Origin: Pseudomonas sp. PDM18
GTDB taxonomy: Bacteria; Pseudomonadota; Gammaproteobacteria; Pseudomonadales; Pseudomonadaceae
Direction of reading: 5' to 3'
DNA length: 64,000 bases
NCBI RefSeq assembly: GCF_014852585.1
Contig: NZ_JACVBX010000008.1
Span: forward strand, 62,001-126,000
The notes beneath the pieces are model-generated. The model was not told where the DNA came from. It made no database searches and saw only the letters and a program-made list of their open reading frames with translations. Each line of letters starts with the position of its first letter. The stretch's first letter is position 1. A program made the translations under genes and the position numbers. This document shows, in pieces, positions 54,137 through 62,939 of the stretch.

Positions 54137-54170
54137 GGCGCCACGCCGACCTTTAGTCGTGCGTGGCGCC
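54137..54170 (-). terminator. Strong hairpin after recQ
   Basis: GGCGCCACGC (54137-54146) pairs with GCGTGGCGCC (54161-54170); the stem continues with CGAC/GTCG around a CTTTA loop with one bulged T. It begins 8 bases past the recQ stop in the - direction but lacks a T-run, so it may pause or protect RNA instead of ending transcription. Confidence 0.55.
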
Positions 54171-54177
54171 GATGCGG

Positions 54178-56115
54178 TTACAGCTGCCCTTGCACCCAGT
54201 CACGGACCTGGGCGTAGGGGTAGTCTTCCAGCGTCGCGTAGCCCGGCAGCGTGCGCGCGCGCATGCGGGTGAAGGTGGGCACGCTGATGCCGCAGAGGAA
54301 ACGCGTCACGCAGTCGGCGCTGGGCTCCATGCCCCGGGCGCTGCGGTATTTCTCCAGGAAGGCGGCGCAGCGACTGTGGAGCGACTGGCCGTCCAGCGGC
54401 GGCAATGCGGGCGGTTCCGGCAACCGGGCGACGCGGCCGGCGCAGACCGAGCAGTGCCCGCACTGGCGCGGCGCCTGCTGGTCGCCGAAGTACTGGGCCA
54501 GGCGCCAGCTCAGGCACTCCGAGCTGCCCAGCAGCTCGAGCATGGCGCCGATACGGGCGATCTCGCTTTCCTCGTGGCGCTTGAAGTAGCGGTGCAGCTC
54601 CTCGCTCAGGTTATCTACAGAGAAGGACGCATCGCGCACCGAGTAGACCTCGGTCATCTGCTTGCTCTCCAGCTCGGCCCAGCCGCGCTCCTGGAAGTAG
54701 TCCAGCGCCTTCACCACCCGCGCGCGTTCGGCGCCGTGGCGGCTGTAGAGGGTGTCGAAATCCAGGGTCGCCCAGGTGCGAGCGCGGGCCGAAGTGGTGA
54801 GGATGGCGTCGACGAACTGCCGCCGCTCGCCCTGGAAATGATTCAGAAGCTCAGCGGCATCTATCAGCAGCTTGTAGCGATATTCGGCGAAATAGGCGAA
54901 ACGCGGGGCGATGATGCCGCGCAGCTCCAGCTGCACCAGCAGCGTCTTCAACGGCAGCTGACGGATATTGGACTGGTCCGACAGCGGCACCAGCATGGTT
55001 TCCCACTGACCACCCCCCTGATCTCCAGCCGCCTGGCGAATCTCTTCCAGCACGGTGCGAATGCCCTCGCGCTCAGGCGTGTCGCCGTAGACGAAATTCT
55101 CCAGCACGTTGAGGCTGTCGCGGTTGGCCAGCACCAGGCACTCCGAACGCTGGCCGTCACGCCCGGCGCGGCCGATCTCCTGGCTGTAGTTCTCCAGCGA
55201 CTTGGGCAGGTCGTAGTGCACCACCTGGCGGATGTTGCTCTTGTCGATGCCCATGCCGAAGGCAATGGTCGCGACGATACAGTTCAACCGGCCTTCCATG
55301 AAGCGGCGCTGGATGCCCTCGCGCTCCGGGTGTTCCATCCCGGCGTGGTAGGCGCAGGCGGGAATGCCACGCTCGGCCAGGTGCGCGGCGACTTCCTCGG
55401 CGGTCTTCTGCTGGGTGACGTAGACGATGGCCGGCTGCCCGGTGCGCTCGCCCAACCACTGCACCAGCCGTGTGCGGCGGGCGGAACTGGCCACCGGCTC
55501 CACCTGCAGGTCGAGATTGGCGCGGTAGAAGCCGGTGGTGACCACGTCGGCTTCGGCGATGGCGAACTTGCTGCGCATGTCGGCGATTACCGCTGGCGTC
55601 GCCGTGGCGGTGAGCAGCAGCACCTGGGGAATGCGGAACTGCTTCTGGTAGTCCGGCAGCTTCAGGTAGTCGGGGCGGAAGTTGTGGCCCCATTCGGAAA
55701 TGCAGTGCGCCTCGTCCACCACCAACAGGGAAATCGGCACCTCGCCGATGAAGTTACGGAAGCGCTCGTTCTTCAGCCGTTCCACCGAGATCATCAGCAC
55801 CTTCAGCTCGCCGCTGCGCGCGCGGGCCATGGTTTGCGCGGTCTGCTCGCGGCTCTGCGCGGAGTCGATGCTGGCGGCGGCGATGCCGTGGCGGGCGAGG
55901 AAGGCGAGCTGGTCCTGCATCAGCGCCAGCAGTGGCGAGACCACCAGGGTCAGGTGCGGCAGCAGCAGCGCCGGCAGCTGGTAGCACAGCGACTTGCCCG
56001 AGCCCGTCGGGAAGATCGCCGCCGCCGAGCGCCCGGCCAGCACCGCGCTGACCGCTGCCTCCTGGCCGGGGCGGAACTGGCGGAAGCCGAAGATGCGTTC
56101 GAGGGTGTCGTGCAT
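54178..56115 (-). CDS. RecQ-family ATP-dependent DNA helicase
   Basis: This 645-residue superfamily 2 helicase has a FRPGQEAAV Q-like segment, Walker A FPTGSGKS (about 30-38), the DEAH box VVDEAHCISEWGHNFRPDY, LLTATATP (motif III), IVYVTQQKT, VATIAFGMGIDKSNIRQVVHYDLPKS (motif V) and QEIGRAGRDGQ (motif VI). A Cys cluster near 560 (CGHCSVCAGRV) could bind zinc. The last 80 residues hold a winged-helix or HRDC-like part. It differs from classic RecQ in the C-terminal half, so it may be a second RecQ-type helicase of the genome. ATG 56115 has GGAG 8 nt upstream. Confidence 0.9.
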   Translation of the reverse strand: MHDTLERIFGFRQFRPGQEAAVSAVLAGRSAAAIFPTGSGKSLCYQLPALLLPHLTLVVSPLLALMQDQLAFLARHGIAAASIDSAQSREQTAQTMARARSGELKVLMISVERLKNERFRNFIGEVPISLLVVDEAHCISEWGHNFRPDYLKLPDYQKQFRIPQVLLLTATATPAVIADMRSKFAIAEADVVTTGFYRANLDLQVEPVASSARRTRLVQWLGERTGQPAIVYVTQQKTAEEVAAHLAERGIPACAYHAGMEHPEREGIQRRFMEGRLNCIVATIAFGMGIDKSNIRQVVHYDLPKSLENYSQEIGRAGRDGQRSECLVLANRDSLNVLENFVYGDTPEREGIRTVLEEIRQAAGDQGGGQWETMLVPLSDQSNIRQLPLKTLLVQLELRGIIAPRFAYFAEYRYKLLIDAAELLNHFQGERRQFVDAILTTSARARTWATLDFDTLYSRHGAERARVVKALDYFQERGWAELESKQMTEVYSVRDASFSVDNLSEELHRYFKRHEESEIARIGAMLELLGSSECLSWRLAQYFGDQQAPRQCGHCSVCAGRVARLPEPPALPPLDGQSLHSRCAAFLEKYRSARGMEPSADCVTRFLCGISVPTFTRMRARTLPGYATLEDYPYAQVRDWVQGQL

Positions 56116-56170
56116 GGGGATAACTCCGTTGCCTGTCATGGACGATCCCGTGAGCCTAGGAGCGACCATT

Positions 56171-56230
56171 GTAGGAGCGAGCTTGCTCGCGAACAGCCCA
56201 ACTCCGGTTCGCGAGCAAGCTCGCTCCTAC
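56171..56230. repeat. Inverted REP pair (REPIN)
   Basis: GTAGGAGCGAGCTTGCTCGCGAA (56171-56193) and its reverse complement (56208-56230) lie 14 bases apart between recQ and pckA. Same repeat as at 51703-51781, with a shorter spacer. Confidence 0.92.
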
Positions 56231-56270
56231 GAAGAGCACCTCGGAGCAGGACCGTTCCCAGGCACCAATG

Positions 56271-56297
56271 AAAAAGCCGCCCGAAGGCGGCTCTTTT
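56271..56297 (-). terminator. Terminator of pckA
   Basis: AGCCGCC (56275-56281) and GGCGGCT (56286-56292) pair around CGAA. In the - direction five T follow (complement of 56271-56275), a standard terminator 15-40 bases after the pckA stop. Confidence 0.85.
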
Positions 56298-56312
56298 GAA
56301 GCACGGGCTCGC

Positions 56313-57854
56313 TTACAGCTGCGGGCCGGCGTTCTTGATGGCGTCGCTCACGTCGAACTTCTGGAAGTTGTCGATGAACTTGCTGGCCAGGCCCTTGGCG
56401 GCTTCGTCATAGGCGGCCTTGTCTTCCCAGGTGTTGCGCGGGTTGAGCAGGACGGTGTCGACGCCCGGAACGGCCTTGGGCACGTCCAGGTTGATGATGT
56501 CCAGATGCTCGGTCTCGGCACCGATCAGAGCACCGCTCTGGATGGCGGCGATCACGCCACGGGTGGTCGGGATGTTGAAGCGCTTGCCGACGCCGTAGCC
56601 ACCGCCGGTCCAGCCGGTGTTGACCAGGTAGACCTTGGAACCGAAGGCCTTGATGCGCTTGATCAGCAGCTCGGCGTAGACGCCAGCCGGGCGCGGGAAG
56701 AACGGTGCGCCGAAGCAGGTGGAGAAGGTCGACTTGATGCCGCCGCCAGAACCCATTTCGGTGGAACCGACCAGCGCGGTGTAGCCGGACAGGAAGTGGT
56801 AAGCCGCCTGCTCGTTGTTCAGGATCGACACCGGCGGCAAAACGCCAGTCAGGTCGCAGGTCAGGAAGATCACGGCGTTCGGTTCGCCGCCGAGGTTCTG
56901 CTCGGAACGCTTCTCGACGTTTTCCAGCGGGTAGGCCGCGCGGGAGTTCTGGGTCAGGCTGTCATCGGCGTAGTCCGGAGTGCGGTTTTCGTCGAGGACG
57001 ACGTTTTCCAGCACGGCGCCGAACTTGATGGCTTTCCAGATGACCGGCTCGTTCTTCTCGGACAGGTCGATGCACTTGGCATAGCAACCGCCTTCGATGT
57101 TGAAGACAACGCCTTCGCCCCAGCCGTGCTCGTCGTCGCCGATCAGGTAGCGGCTTTCGTCGGCGGACAGGGTGGTCTTGCCGGTGCCCGACAGACCGAA
57201 GAACAGGGTTACGTCGCCTTCTTCGCCGATGTTGGCGGCGCAGTGCATCGGCAGCACGTCTTTTTCCGGCAGCAGGTAGTTCTGCACGCCGAACATGGCC
57301 TTCTTCATTTCACCGGCATAGCGCATGCCGGCGATCAGCACTTTCTTCTGGGCGAAGTTGAGGATCACGCAGCCATCGGAGTTGGTGCCATCACGCTCGG
57401 GCACGCACTCGAAGTTGGCGACGTTGAGGACCTGCCACTCTTCGCGGCCGGCCGGGTTGTACTGCTCGGGCTCGATGAACAGCGCACGGCCGAACAGGTT
57501 CTGCCAGGCAGTAGCGGTGGTCATCTTCACGGCCAGGTAGTGGTCGTGGGCCGAACCTACATGGACGTGGGAAACGAAATGGTCCTGGGCGTCATTGAAG
57601 GCCTGGACACGGTCCCACAGGGCATCGAACTTGTCGGCCGGGAACGGACGGTTGATGGCGCCCCATGCGATGGAATCCTTGCTGCCCGGCTCTTCGACGA
57701 TGAAACGGTCGGCAGGCGAGCGGCCGGTGCGGTGGCCGGTTTTCACCACGAGCGAGCCGTTGTCGGCGAGTTCGCCTTCGCCGCGGCGAATGGCTTCTTC
57801 CACCAGTTGGGCAACGCTGATATCGGTGTAAACGGCTTTATTGGCTTGCGTCAT
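56313..57854 (-). CDS. pckA: Phosphoenolpyruvate carboxykinase (ATP)
   Basis: This 513-residue enzyme converts oxaloacetate and ATP to PEP, the first committed step of gluconeogenesis. It shows [18 protein letters not shown], the kinase-1a P-loop [13 protein letters not shown] and the kinase-2 DDEHGWG. Others are [33 protein letters not shown] and [14 protein letters not shown], all typical of ATP-dependent PckA. Its promoter region has CATAAT (complement of 57939-57944) followed by a T-run, about 85 bases before the ATG. It is a single-gene unit ending in a strong terminator. Confidence 0.97.
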   Translation of the reverse strand: MTQANKAVYTDISVAQLVEEAIRRGEGELADNGSLVVKTGHRTGRSPADRFIVEEPGSKDSIAWGAINRPFPADKFDALWDRVQAFNDAQDHFVSHVHVGSAHDHYLAVKMTTATAWQNLFGRALFIEPEQYNPAGREEWQVLNVANFECVPERDGTNSDGCVILNFAQKKVLIAGMRYAGEMKKAMFGVQNYLLPEKDVLPMHCAANIGEEGDVTLFFGLSGTGKTTLSADESRYLIGDDEHGWGEGVVFNIEGGCYAKCIDLSEKNEPVIWKAIKFGAVLENVVLDENRTPDYADDSLTQNSRAAYPLENVEKRSEQNLGGEPNAVIFLTCDLTGVLPPVSILNNEQAAYHFLSGYTALVGSTEMGSGGGIKSTFSTCFGAPFFPRPAGVYAELLIKRIKAFGSKVYLVNTGWTGGGYGVGKRFNIPTTRGVIAAIQSGALIGAETEHLDIINLDVPKAVPGVDTVLLNPRNTWEDKAAYDEAAKGLASKFIDNFQKFDVSDAIKNAGPQL

Positions 57855-57938
57855 GTGGGTCCCCGTCGGCCGAAGCCGAGTCCTCCAAACATTGCGTAGT
57901 GACTTCTGATTCCCACTACCGCGGAAAAAAGTCGCGGG

Positions 57939-57944
57939 ATTATG
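57939..57944 (-). promoter_or_regulatory. Putative -10 element of pckA
   Basis: On the - strand CATAAT is followed by CCCGCGAC and six T (57930-57925). This is similar to the boxes before rlmI and the NCS2 permease, giving a leader of about 75 bases. No strong -35 match. Confidence 0.45.
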
Positions 57945-58022
57945 CCAGAAAAGAACTGTTCTCGTGCAGCCTCTGATCTGGCAAGAGCGCCATTGGTTCG
58001 GCTATCGGACAAGTCGATGCGG

Positions 58023-58916
58023 TCAATGGCGGGTTTCTGACGGTGTCTGGCTTCCGCCGCCCGAGAACAGCTGGGCCACGTCCGAACCGTCGAACTGGTA
58101 GCGCTGGTTGCAGAACTGGCAGTCGATGACGATCTCGCCATCCTCTTCGGCCAGCAGACGCTGCGCATCCTCCAGACCAAGACTGACCAGTGCGTTGGCC
58201 GAGCGTTCCCGCGAGCAACTGCAGCGGAACACCAGCGGCTGCGGGTCGAACAGGCGCACGTCGTCCTCGTGGTACAGGCGATGCAGCACGGTGGCGTTGT
58301 CCAGGCCCAGCAGCTCCTCGGCGGTGAGAGTGTCGGCCAGGGTGCTGACGTGCTGCCAGCTGGCTTCCCGCGACTCGGCGTCGCGCTGACGGTCAGCCGG
58401 CAACTGCTGCAGCAGCAGGCCACGGGCGCGACGGCTGTCGGCGTTCAGCCAGAATCGAGTCGGCAGTTGCTCGGAGGTCGCGAAGTAGGTCGAGAGGCAA
58501 TCGGCCAGGGTTACACCTTCCAGCGGCACGATGCCCTGGTAGCGCTTGCCGTTCTTCGGATCGACGGTAAGGGTCAGTACGCCCTCTGGCATCAGCTCGG
58601 GCAGGCCGGCGGTATCGCCGATGGCGTCCGCGTCGTAGCGGGCCAGGCCACGCACTTCGCGGTTGCTGGAGCATTCCACCATCAACAGCGGTACAGCGCC
58701 GTTGGAGCGTGCCTGCAGCACCAGCAGGCCGTCGAACTTGAGGGTGCCGCACAGCAGCGCGGCGGCGGCTAGCATTTCTCCCAGCAACTGGGCGACCGGC
58801 TGCGGGTAGGGGTGCTTGGCCAGCACTTCGGCGAAGCTGCGGTCGAGCTCTACCAGCTCACCACGGACATCGGTGTTGTCGAACAGGAAACGCTGACTTT
58901 GATCGATCTGGGACAT
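58023..58916 (-). CDS. hslO: Redox-regulated chaperone Hsp33
   Basis: This 297-residue holdase is activated by oxidative unfolding. The N-terminal domain is recognised by [20 protein letters not shown] and [25 protein letters not shown]. The redox switch is [10 protein letters not shown] (C-x-C) and [12 protein letters not shown] (C-x-x-C) near residues 230-265, the four zinc Cys. ATG 58916 begins close to the family start; an in-frame ATG 13 codons earlier is less likely. In PAO1 hslO (PA5193) also follows pckA. Confidence 0.96.
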   Translation of the reverse strand: MSQIDQSQRFLFDNTDVRGELVELDRSFAEVLAKHPYPQPVAQLLGEMLAAAALLCGTLKFDGLLVLQARSNGAVPLLMVECSSNREVRGLARYDADAIGDTAGLPELMPEGVLTLTVDPKNGKRYQGIVPLEGVTLADCLSTYFATSEQLPTRFWLNADSRRARGLLLQQLPADRQRDAESREASWQHVSTLADTLTAEELLGLDNATVLHRLYHEDDVRLFDPQPLVFRCSCSRERSANALVSLGLEDAQRLLAEEDGEIVIDCQFCNQRYQFDGSDVAQLFSGGGSQTPSETRH

Positions 58917-59034
58917 GCTTGGCACAACGCTGCGATAGGCACAAATAAATGACAAGTTGATGGCAAAGGCCTATAAAGCGCGCTTTGCAGCACCCACCCA
59001 TGTTCGGGGGGTTCCGTAAGGGGGTATCGATTTT

Positions 59035-59835
59035 ATGGACAAAACCACGCCGTTCCAAGCCACCTGGTCCTGGAAGCCCTTCATCGCCTGCCACCTGCTG
59101 GCGGCAGCCCTGCTCCTGCTGTGGATCTGGGAGCCCGCTCGCAGCGCGATGGACCTGTTCGATTTCAGCCTGTTCAGCCTGCTCAACCAGCCGCTGGCGA
59201 CCAACGAAGCCTGGCGCCTGACCTGGGCCGTGGCGAGCACCCGGCCGTTCGACCTGCTGGTGGGGGTGATCCTGCTGCTGCTGATGATCCGTGGCGACTG
59301 GATCTTCAAGGCCACGCAGGTCCGCGCGGCGACCTTCGGCTTTTTATGCGCAGCCGTCGTGCTGGTGGTCGTGCGCATCCTCTACGCCAAGGTCGCCCAC
59401 AAGCTGGGCTGGCAGCACGCGAGCATTTCCAGCATCGCGCCGGATGCCGTACGCCTGGAACACTTCTTCCCGCAATGGGAAGACACGCCCTTCGAGGTGA
59501 AGGACGAATCCGCCCGCAGCTTCCCCGGCGACCACGCCTCGGTGCTGCTGATCTGGGCGCTGTTCCTCACCCTGTTCGCCCGCAACGCCCTGCAGTGGAT
59601 GGTGATCTGGGGCCTGGCGCTGCTGTTCATGCTGCCGCGCCTGGTGGCCGGCGCGCATTGGGGCCAGGACGACTACATCGGCGGCGTGCAGATGGCGCTG
59701 GTGGCCCTGGCCTGGAGCTGCTTCACTCCCTTCGCCGCCAAGGGCAGCGCCGCCCTGGTTCGCTGGACCGACCCGCTGTTCCGCCTGGCCGCGAGGATTC
59801 CACTGGTCAACCGCTTGAGCGTCATCACGGCCTGA
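59035..59835 (+). CDS. PAP2-superfamily membrane phosphatase
   Basis: This 266-residue protein has about six membrane segments and PAP2 motifs. The second motif is RSFPGDHASV (a GDH form instead of SGH), and the third is PRLVAGAHWGQDDYIGG, which fits R-x5-H-x3-D. Such enzymes dephosphorylate lipid phosphates (undecaprenyl pyrophosphate, lipid A or phosphatidic acid) on the periplasmic side. Some move phosphate onto lipid A. AAGGGGG lies 9-10 nt before the ATG. It is divergent from hslO. Substrate cannot be fixed by sequence alone, but a cell-envelope lipid is likely. Confidence 0.87.
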   Translation: MDKTTPFQATWSWKPFIACHLLAAALLLLWIWEPARSAMDLFDFSLFSLLNQPLATNEAWRLTWAVASTRPFDLLVGVILLLLMIRGDWIFKATQVRAATFGFLCAAVVLVVVRILYAKVAHKLGWQHASISSIAPDAVRLEHFFPQWEDTPFEVKDESARSFPGDHASVLLIWALFLTLFARNALQWMVIWGLALLFMLPRLVAGAHWGQDDYIGGVQMALVALAWSCFTPFAAKGSAALVRWTDPLFRLAARIPLVNRLSVITA

Positions 59836-59879
59836 CGGCTACCTGATCCCGGCGAGGGCCCGTCGCCCTCTCCGGTCGA

Positions 59880-60272
<393 letters not shown>

Positions 60273-60373
60273 TTCACAACCTCGTCATGCGGGTCTGAGA
60301 GTGTACCCCGCGCCCCGCTGGCGGGGCACAAGCGGCCTGACTAGAATGCCGGCAAACGCCGGGGACACCAGCC

Positions 60374-60850
60374 TTGAAGACTTTCGACCAGCTGTCGGTA
60401 ATTGGTCTGCGCGAATGGATCGCCCTGCCCGAACTAGGCATGGTCGGCCTGCGCGCGAAGATCGACACCGGCGCCAGCACCTCCAGCCTGCATGCCAGCG
60501 ACATCGTGCCCTTCGAGCGCGACGGCCAGAGCTGGGTGCGTTTCGTCGCCCACCTGGGCACCCAGGTGCAGCGCCGCCACCGCTGCGAAGCTCCGGTGGT
60601 GACGATGAAGACGATCAAGAGTTCCAACGGCCAGGCCCAGACCCGTTACGTGATCCGCACCCTGCTAGCCCTGGGCGACCGCGCCTGGTCGGTGGAATTC
60701 ACCCTGGCCTGCCGCAAGACCATGCGCTACCGCGTACTGCTAGGCTCCAAGGCTCTCGTGCAGGGCCAACTGGTGGTCAACCCCGGCGTCACCTACGTAC
60801 AAGACAAACCCCTCATCATGGTTCCCGCCACCCTTCCAGGTGATCAATGA
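60374..60850 (+). CDS. rimB: RimB-like retropepsin-type protease
   Basis: This 158-residue protein contains [14 protein letters not shown] near residue 30, the D-T-G-A active-site signature of retropepsin-like aspartic proteases (also annotated as ATP-dependent zinc protease). A second region includes [12 protein letters not shown]. It starts with TTG with GGGGA about 8-12 nt upstream and overlaps rimK by ATGA. In P. fluorescens RimB acts together with RimK and RimA in changing the glutamation of ribosomal protein S6. The same function is proposed here on the basis of sequence and linkage; the symbol follows that usage. Confidence 0.87.
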   Translation: MKTFDQLSVIGLREWIALPELGMVGLRAKIDTGASTSSLHASDIVPFERDGQSWVRFVAHLGTQVQRRHRCEAPVVTMKTIKSSNGQAQTRYVIRTLLALGDRAWSVEFTLACRKTMRYRVLLGSKALVQGQLVVNPGVTYVQDKPLIMVPATLPGDQ

Positions 60851-61752
60851 AAATTGCTGTGCTGTCGCGCAATCCGCGCCTGTATTCCACCCGTCGGCTG
60901 GTGGAGGCCGGGCAGCAACGCGGCCACGAGATGGTGGTGATCGACACCCTCCGCGCCTACATGAACATCGCCAGCCATAAGCCGCAGATCCACTATCGCG
61001 GCAAGCCGCTGGAAGGTTTCGACGCGGTGATCCCGCGCATCGGCGCCTCGGTGACTTTCTATGGCTGCGCCGTGCTGCGCCAGTTCGAGATGATGGGTGT
61101 CTTCCCACTCAACGAGTCGGTGGCCATCGCCCGCTCCCGCGACAAGCTGCGCTCGCTGCAGTTGCTGTCGCGCAAGGGCATCGGCCTGCCGGTGACCGGC
61201 TTCGCACACTCCCCCGATGACGTGCCGGACCTGATCGAGATGGTCGGTGGCGCGCCACTGGTCATCAAGCTGCTGGAAGGCACCCAGGGTATCGGCGTGG
61301 TGCTCTGCGAGACAGAGAAGGCCGCCGAATCCGTGCTGGAGGCTTTCATGGGGCTCAAGCACAACATCATGGTGCAGGAGTACATCAAGGAAGCCGGCGG
61401 CGCCGACATCCGCTGCTTCGTGGTCGGCGATAAGGTGATCGCCTCGATGAAGCGCCAGGCCGCGGCCGGCGAGTTCCGCTCCAACCTGCACCGTGGCGGC
61501 AGCGCCAGCCTGATCAAGATCACCCCGGAGGAGCGCATGACCGCCATCCGCGCCGCCAAGGTGATGGGCCTGCACGTCGCCGGCGTCGACATCCTGCGCT
61601 CCAACCACGGCCCGCTGGTGATGGAGGTAAACTCCTCGCCGGGGCTGGAAGGCATCGAGACCACCACCGGCAAGGACATCGCCGGGGTGATCATCGAGTA
61701 CCTGGAGAAGAATGGCGGGCCGCATCTGGCGCGGACCAAAGGCAAGGGATGA
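60847..61752 (+). CDS. rimK: Ribosomal protein S6 glutamate ligase
   Basis: This 301-residue ATP-grasp enzyme adds glutamate residues to the C terminus of ribosomal protein S6. It begins [18 protein letters not shown] and shows [21 protein letters not shown]-like ([15 protein letters not shown]), [18 protein letters not shown], a phosphate-binding ATP-grasp loop, [20 protein letters not shown], and [17 protein letters not shown] with the metal-binding Glu/Asn. It overlaps rimB. In Pseudomonas, RimK is linked to cyclic-di-GMP and changes proteome and virulence behaviour. Confidence 0.97.
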   Translation: MKIAVLSRNPRLYSTRRLVEAGQQRGHEMVVIDTLRAYMNIASHKPQIHYRGKPLEGFDAVIPRIGASVTFYGCAVLRQFEMMGVFPLNESVAIARSRDKLRSLQLLSRKGIGLPVTGFAHSPDDVPDLIEMVGGAPLVIKLLEGTQGIGVVLCETEKAAESVLEAFMGLKHNIMVQEYIKEAGGADIRCFVVGDKVIASMKRQAAAGEFRSNLHRGGSASLIKITPEERMTAIRAAKVMGLHVAGVDILRSNHGPLVMEVNSSPGLEGIETTTGKDIAGVIIEYLEKNGGPHLARTKGKG

Positions 61753-61885
61753 GCCGGGCTTTCGCGACGCATGCGTCGCGCCGGCGAACGCCAGGCCACG
61801 GATGGCCTGGCAGGGGTCTCAGAGAGGCACGTGGTCACGACAGGGATGTCAGGATTGCCCTCTCAGAAAGCGCTCTCCAGCCAAA

Positions 61886-61919
61886 CGGCGGATAAGCGTC
61901 CCGCTTTATTCGCCCTACC
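61886..61919. repeat. Palindromic intergenic repeat, short copy
   Basis: GGCGGATAAGCG ... CGCTTTATTCGCCCTACC, with ATAAGCG/CGCTTTAT arms around a short centre. It has the same TTATTCGCCCTAC end as the element at 41824-41900. Confidence 0.6.
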
Positions 61920-61956
61920 GGAGCGCACCTCCTGCCTGCGTTGCCAGGCTGAACCC

Positions 61957-61979
61957 TTCGCGAGCAAGCTCGCTCCTAC
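61957..61979. repeat. REP element, single copy
   Basis: TTCGCGAGCAAGCTCGCTCCTAC, the reverse complement of the GTAGGAGCGAGCTTGCTCGCGAA unit, lying 31 bases before ldcA with no partner. Confidence 0.85.
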
Positions 61980-62009
61980 AGGCTCCTCCCACCGCTATCG
62001 GATGTACTC

Positions 62010-62939
62010 ATGCCCGCTCCCCGCCCCCACGCCGAACTCACCTGGTCGCCCATCGAGGGCCGCGTCGCGCTGGTTGCGCCGGCCTCGGCGATTGCCGAAG
62101 AGGTGCTGGAAGCCACCCTGCGCCAGCTGGAGGTGCAGGGCATCGACTACCACCTGGGCGAGCACGCCGACGCCCGCTACCGCTACCTGGCCGGCACGCC
62201 GGAGCAACGCCTGGAAGACTTCCACGCCGCCTTCGAGCGAGAAGACGTCAGCGCCGTCTGGTGCCTGCGTGGCGGCTACGGCTGTGGACAACTCATCCCG
62301 CAGCTGGACTGGCAGCGCCTCAAGGCCGCCTCGCCGCGCCCGCTGATCGGCTTCTCGGACATCTCCATCCTGCTCAGCGCCTTCCACCGCCAGGGCCTGC
62401 CGGCGATCCATGGCATGGTCGCCACCGGCCTCGGTCTGCAGCCGTTGAGCGCACCCAGCGAGCAGCGTGAACGCCTGGCCTCGCTGGCCTCGATCAGCCA
62501 CGTACTGGCCGGCGGCCCCGGCAAGCTGGCGGTGCAGCACCTGGCAGGGCCGAAGGCGGCTGTAGAAGGCGAACTGATCGGCGGCAACCTCACCGCACTG
62601 GCCTGCATGGCTGGCACAGCAGGCGCGCTGTACGTGCCGGACGGCGCGATCCTTATCCTCGAAGACGTCGGCGAACCCTACTACCGCCTGGAGCGCAGCC
62701 TCTGGCAACTGCTGAACAGCCTGGACGGCGCACGCCTGGGCGCGATCTGCCTCGGCACCTTCACCGATTGCCCGCGCAAGGGCGTGGCCCACAGCCTGGA
62801 AGAAATCTTCGCCGAGTACGCCGCGCAGCTGGGCGTGCCGCTCTACCACGGACTGCCCAGCGGCCACGGCGCGCACAACCGCGCCTGGCCCTATGGGCGC
62901 CAGGCGGTGCTGGAAGGCAAATCCCTGCGCTGGGATTAG
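62010..62939 (+). CDS. ldcA: Muropeptide L,D-carboxypeptidase
   Basis: This 309-residue serine peptidase of the S66 family removes the terminal D-alanine from tetrapeptide muropeptides during peptidoglycan recycling in the cytoplasm. The triad is visible as Ser116 in LIGFSDIS, Glu218 in LILEDVGEPYYRLERS and His286 in PSGHGAHN. That is one residue higher than the Ser115/Glu217/His285 reported for P. aeruginosa LdcA. It also has CLRGGYGCGQLIP. The gene converges on the sensor kinase gene, overlapping it by 4 nt, and follows rimK after repeats. Confidence 0.96.
   Translation: MPAPRPHAELTWSPIEGRVALVAPASAIAEEVLEATLRQLEVQGIDYHLGEHADARYRYLAGTPEQRLEDFHAAFEREDVSAVWCLRGGYGCGQLIPQLDWQRLKAASPRPLIGFSDISILLSAFHRQGLPAIHGMVATGLGLQPLSAPSEQRERLASLASISHVLAGGPGKLAVQHLAGPKAAVEGELIGGNLTALACMAGTAGALYVPDGAILILEDVGEPYYRLERSLWQLLNSLDGARLGAICLGTFTDCPRKGVAHSLEEIFAEYAAQLGVPLYHGLPSGHGAHNRAWPYGRQAVLEGKSLRWD

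Larger units (their letters stand above)
61753..62009. other. Gap between rimK and ldcA, rich in palindromes
   Basis: These 257 bases hold CGCGACGCATGCGTCGCG (61763-61780), a perfect 18-bp palindrome. GCCAGGCCA/TGGCCTGGC (61790-61811) follows as a perfect 9-bp stem with a CGGA loop, then the GGCGGATAA...TTATTCGCC repeat (61886-61919) and a REP (61957-61979). No gene or T-run terminator was found. Confidence 0.7.

Noticed and set aside
52451-57899. Several + strand frames of 540-700 codons opposite the monooxygenase, recQ and pckA genes
   Set aside because: All are mirrors of conserved - strand genes, with Arg/Val/His/Gly-rich products and no recognisable family.
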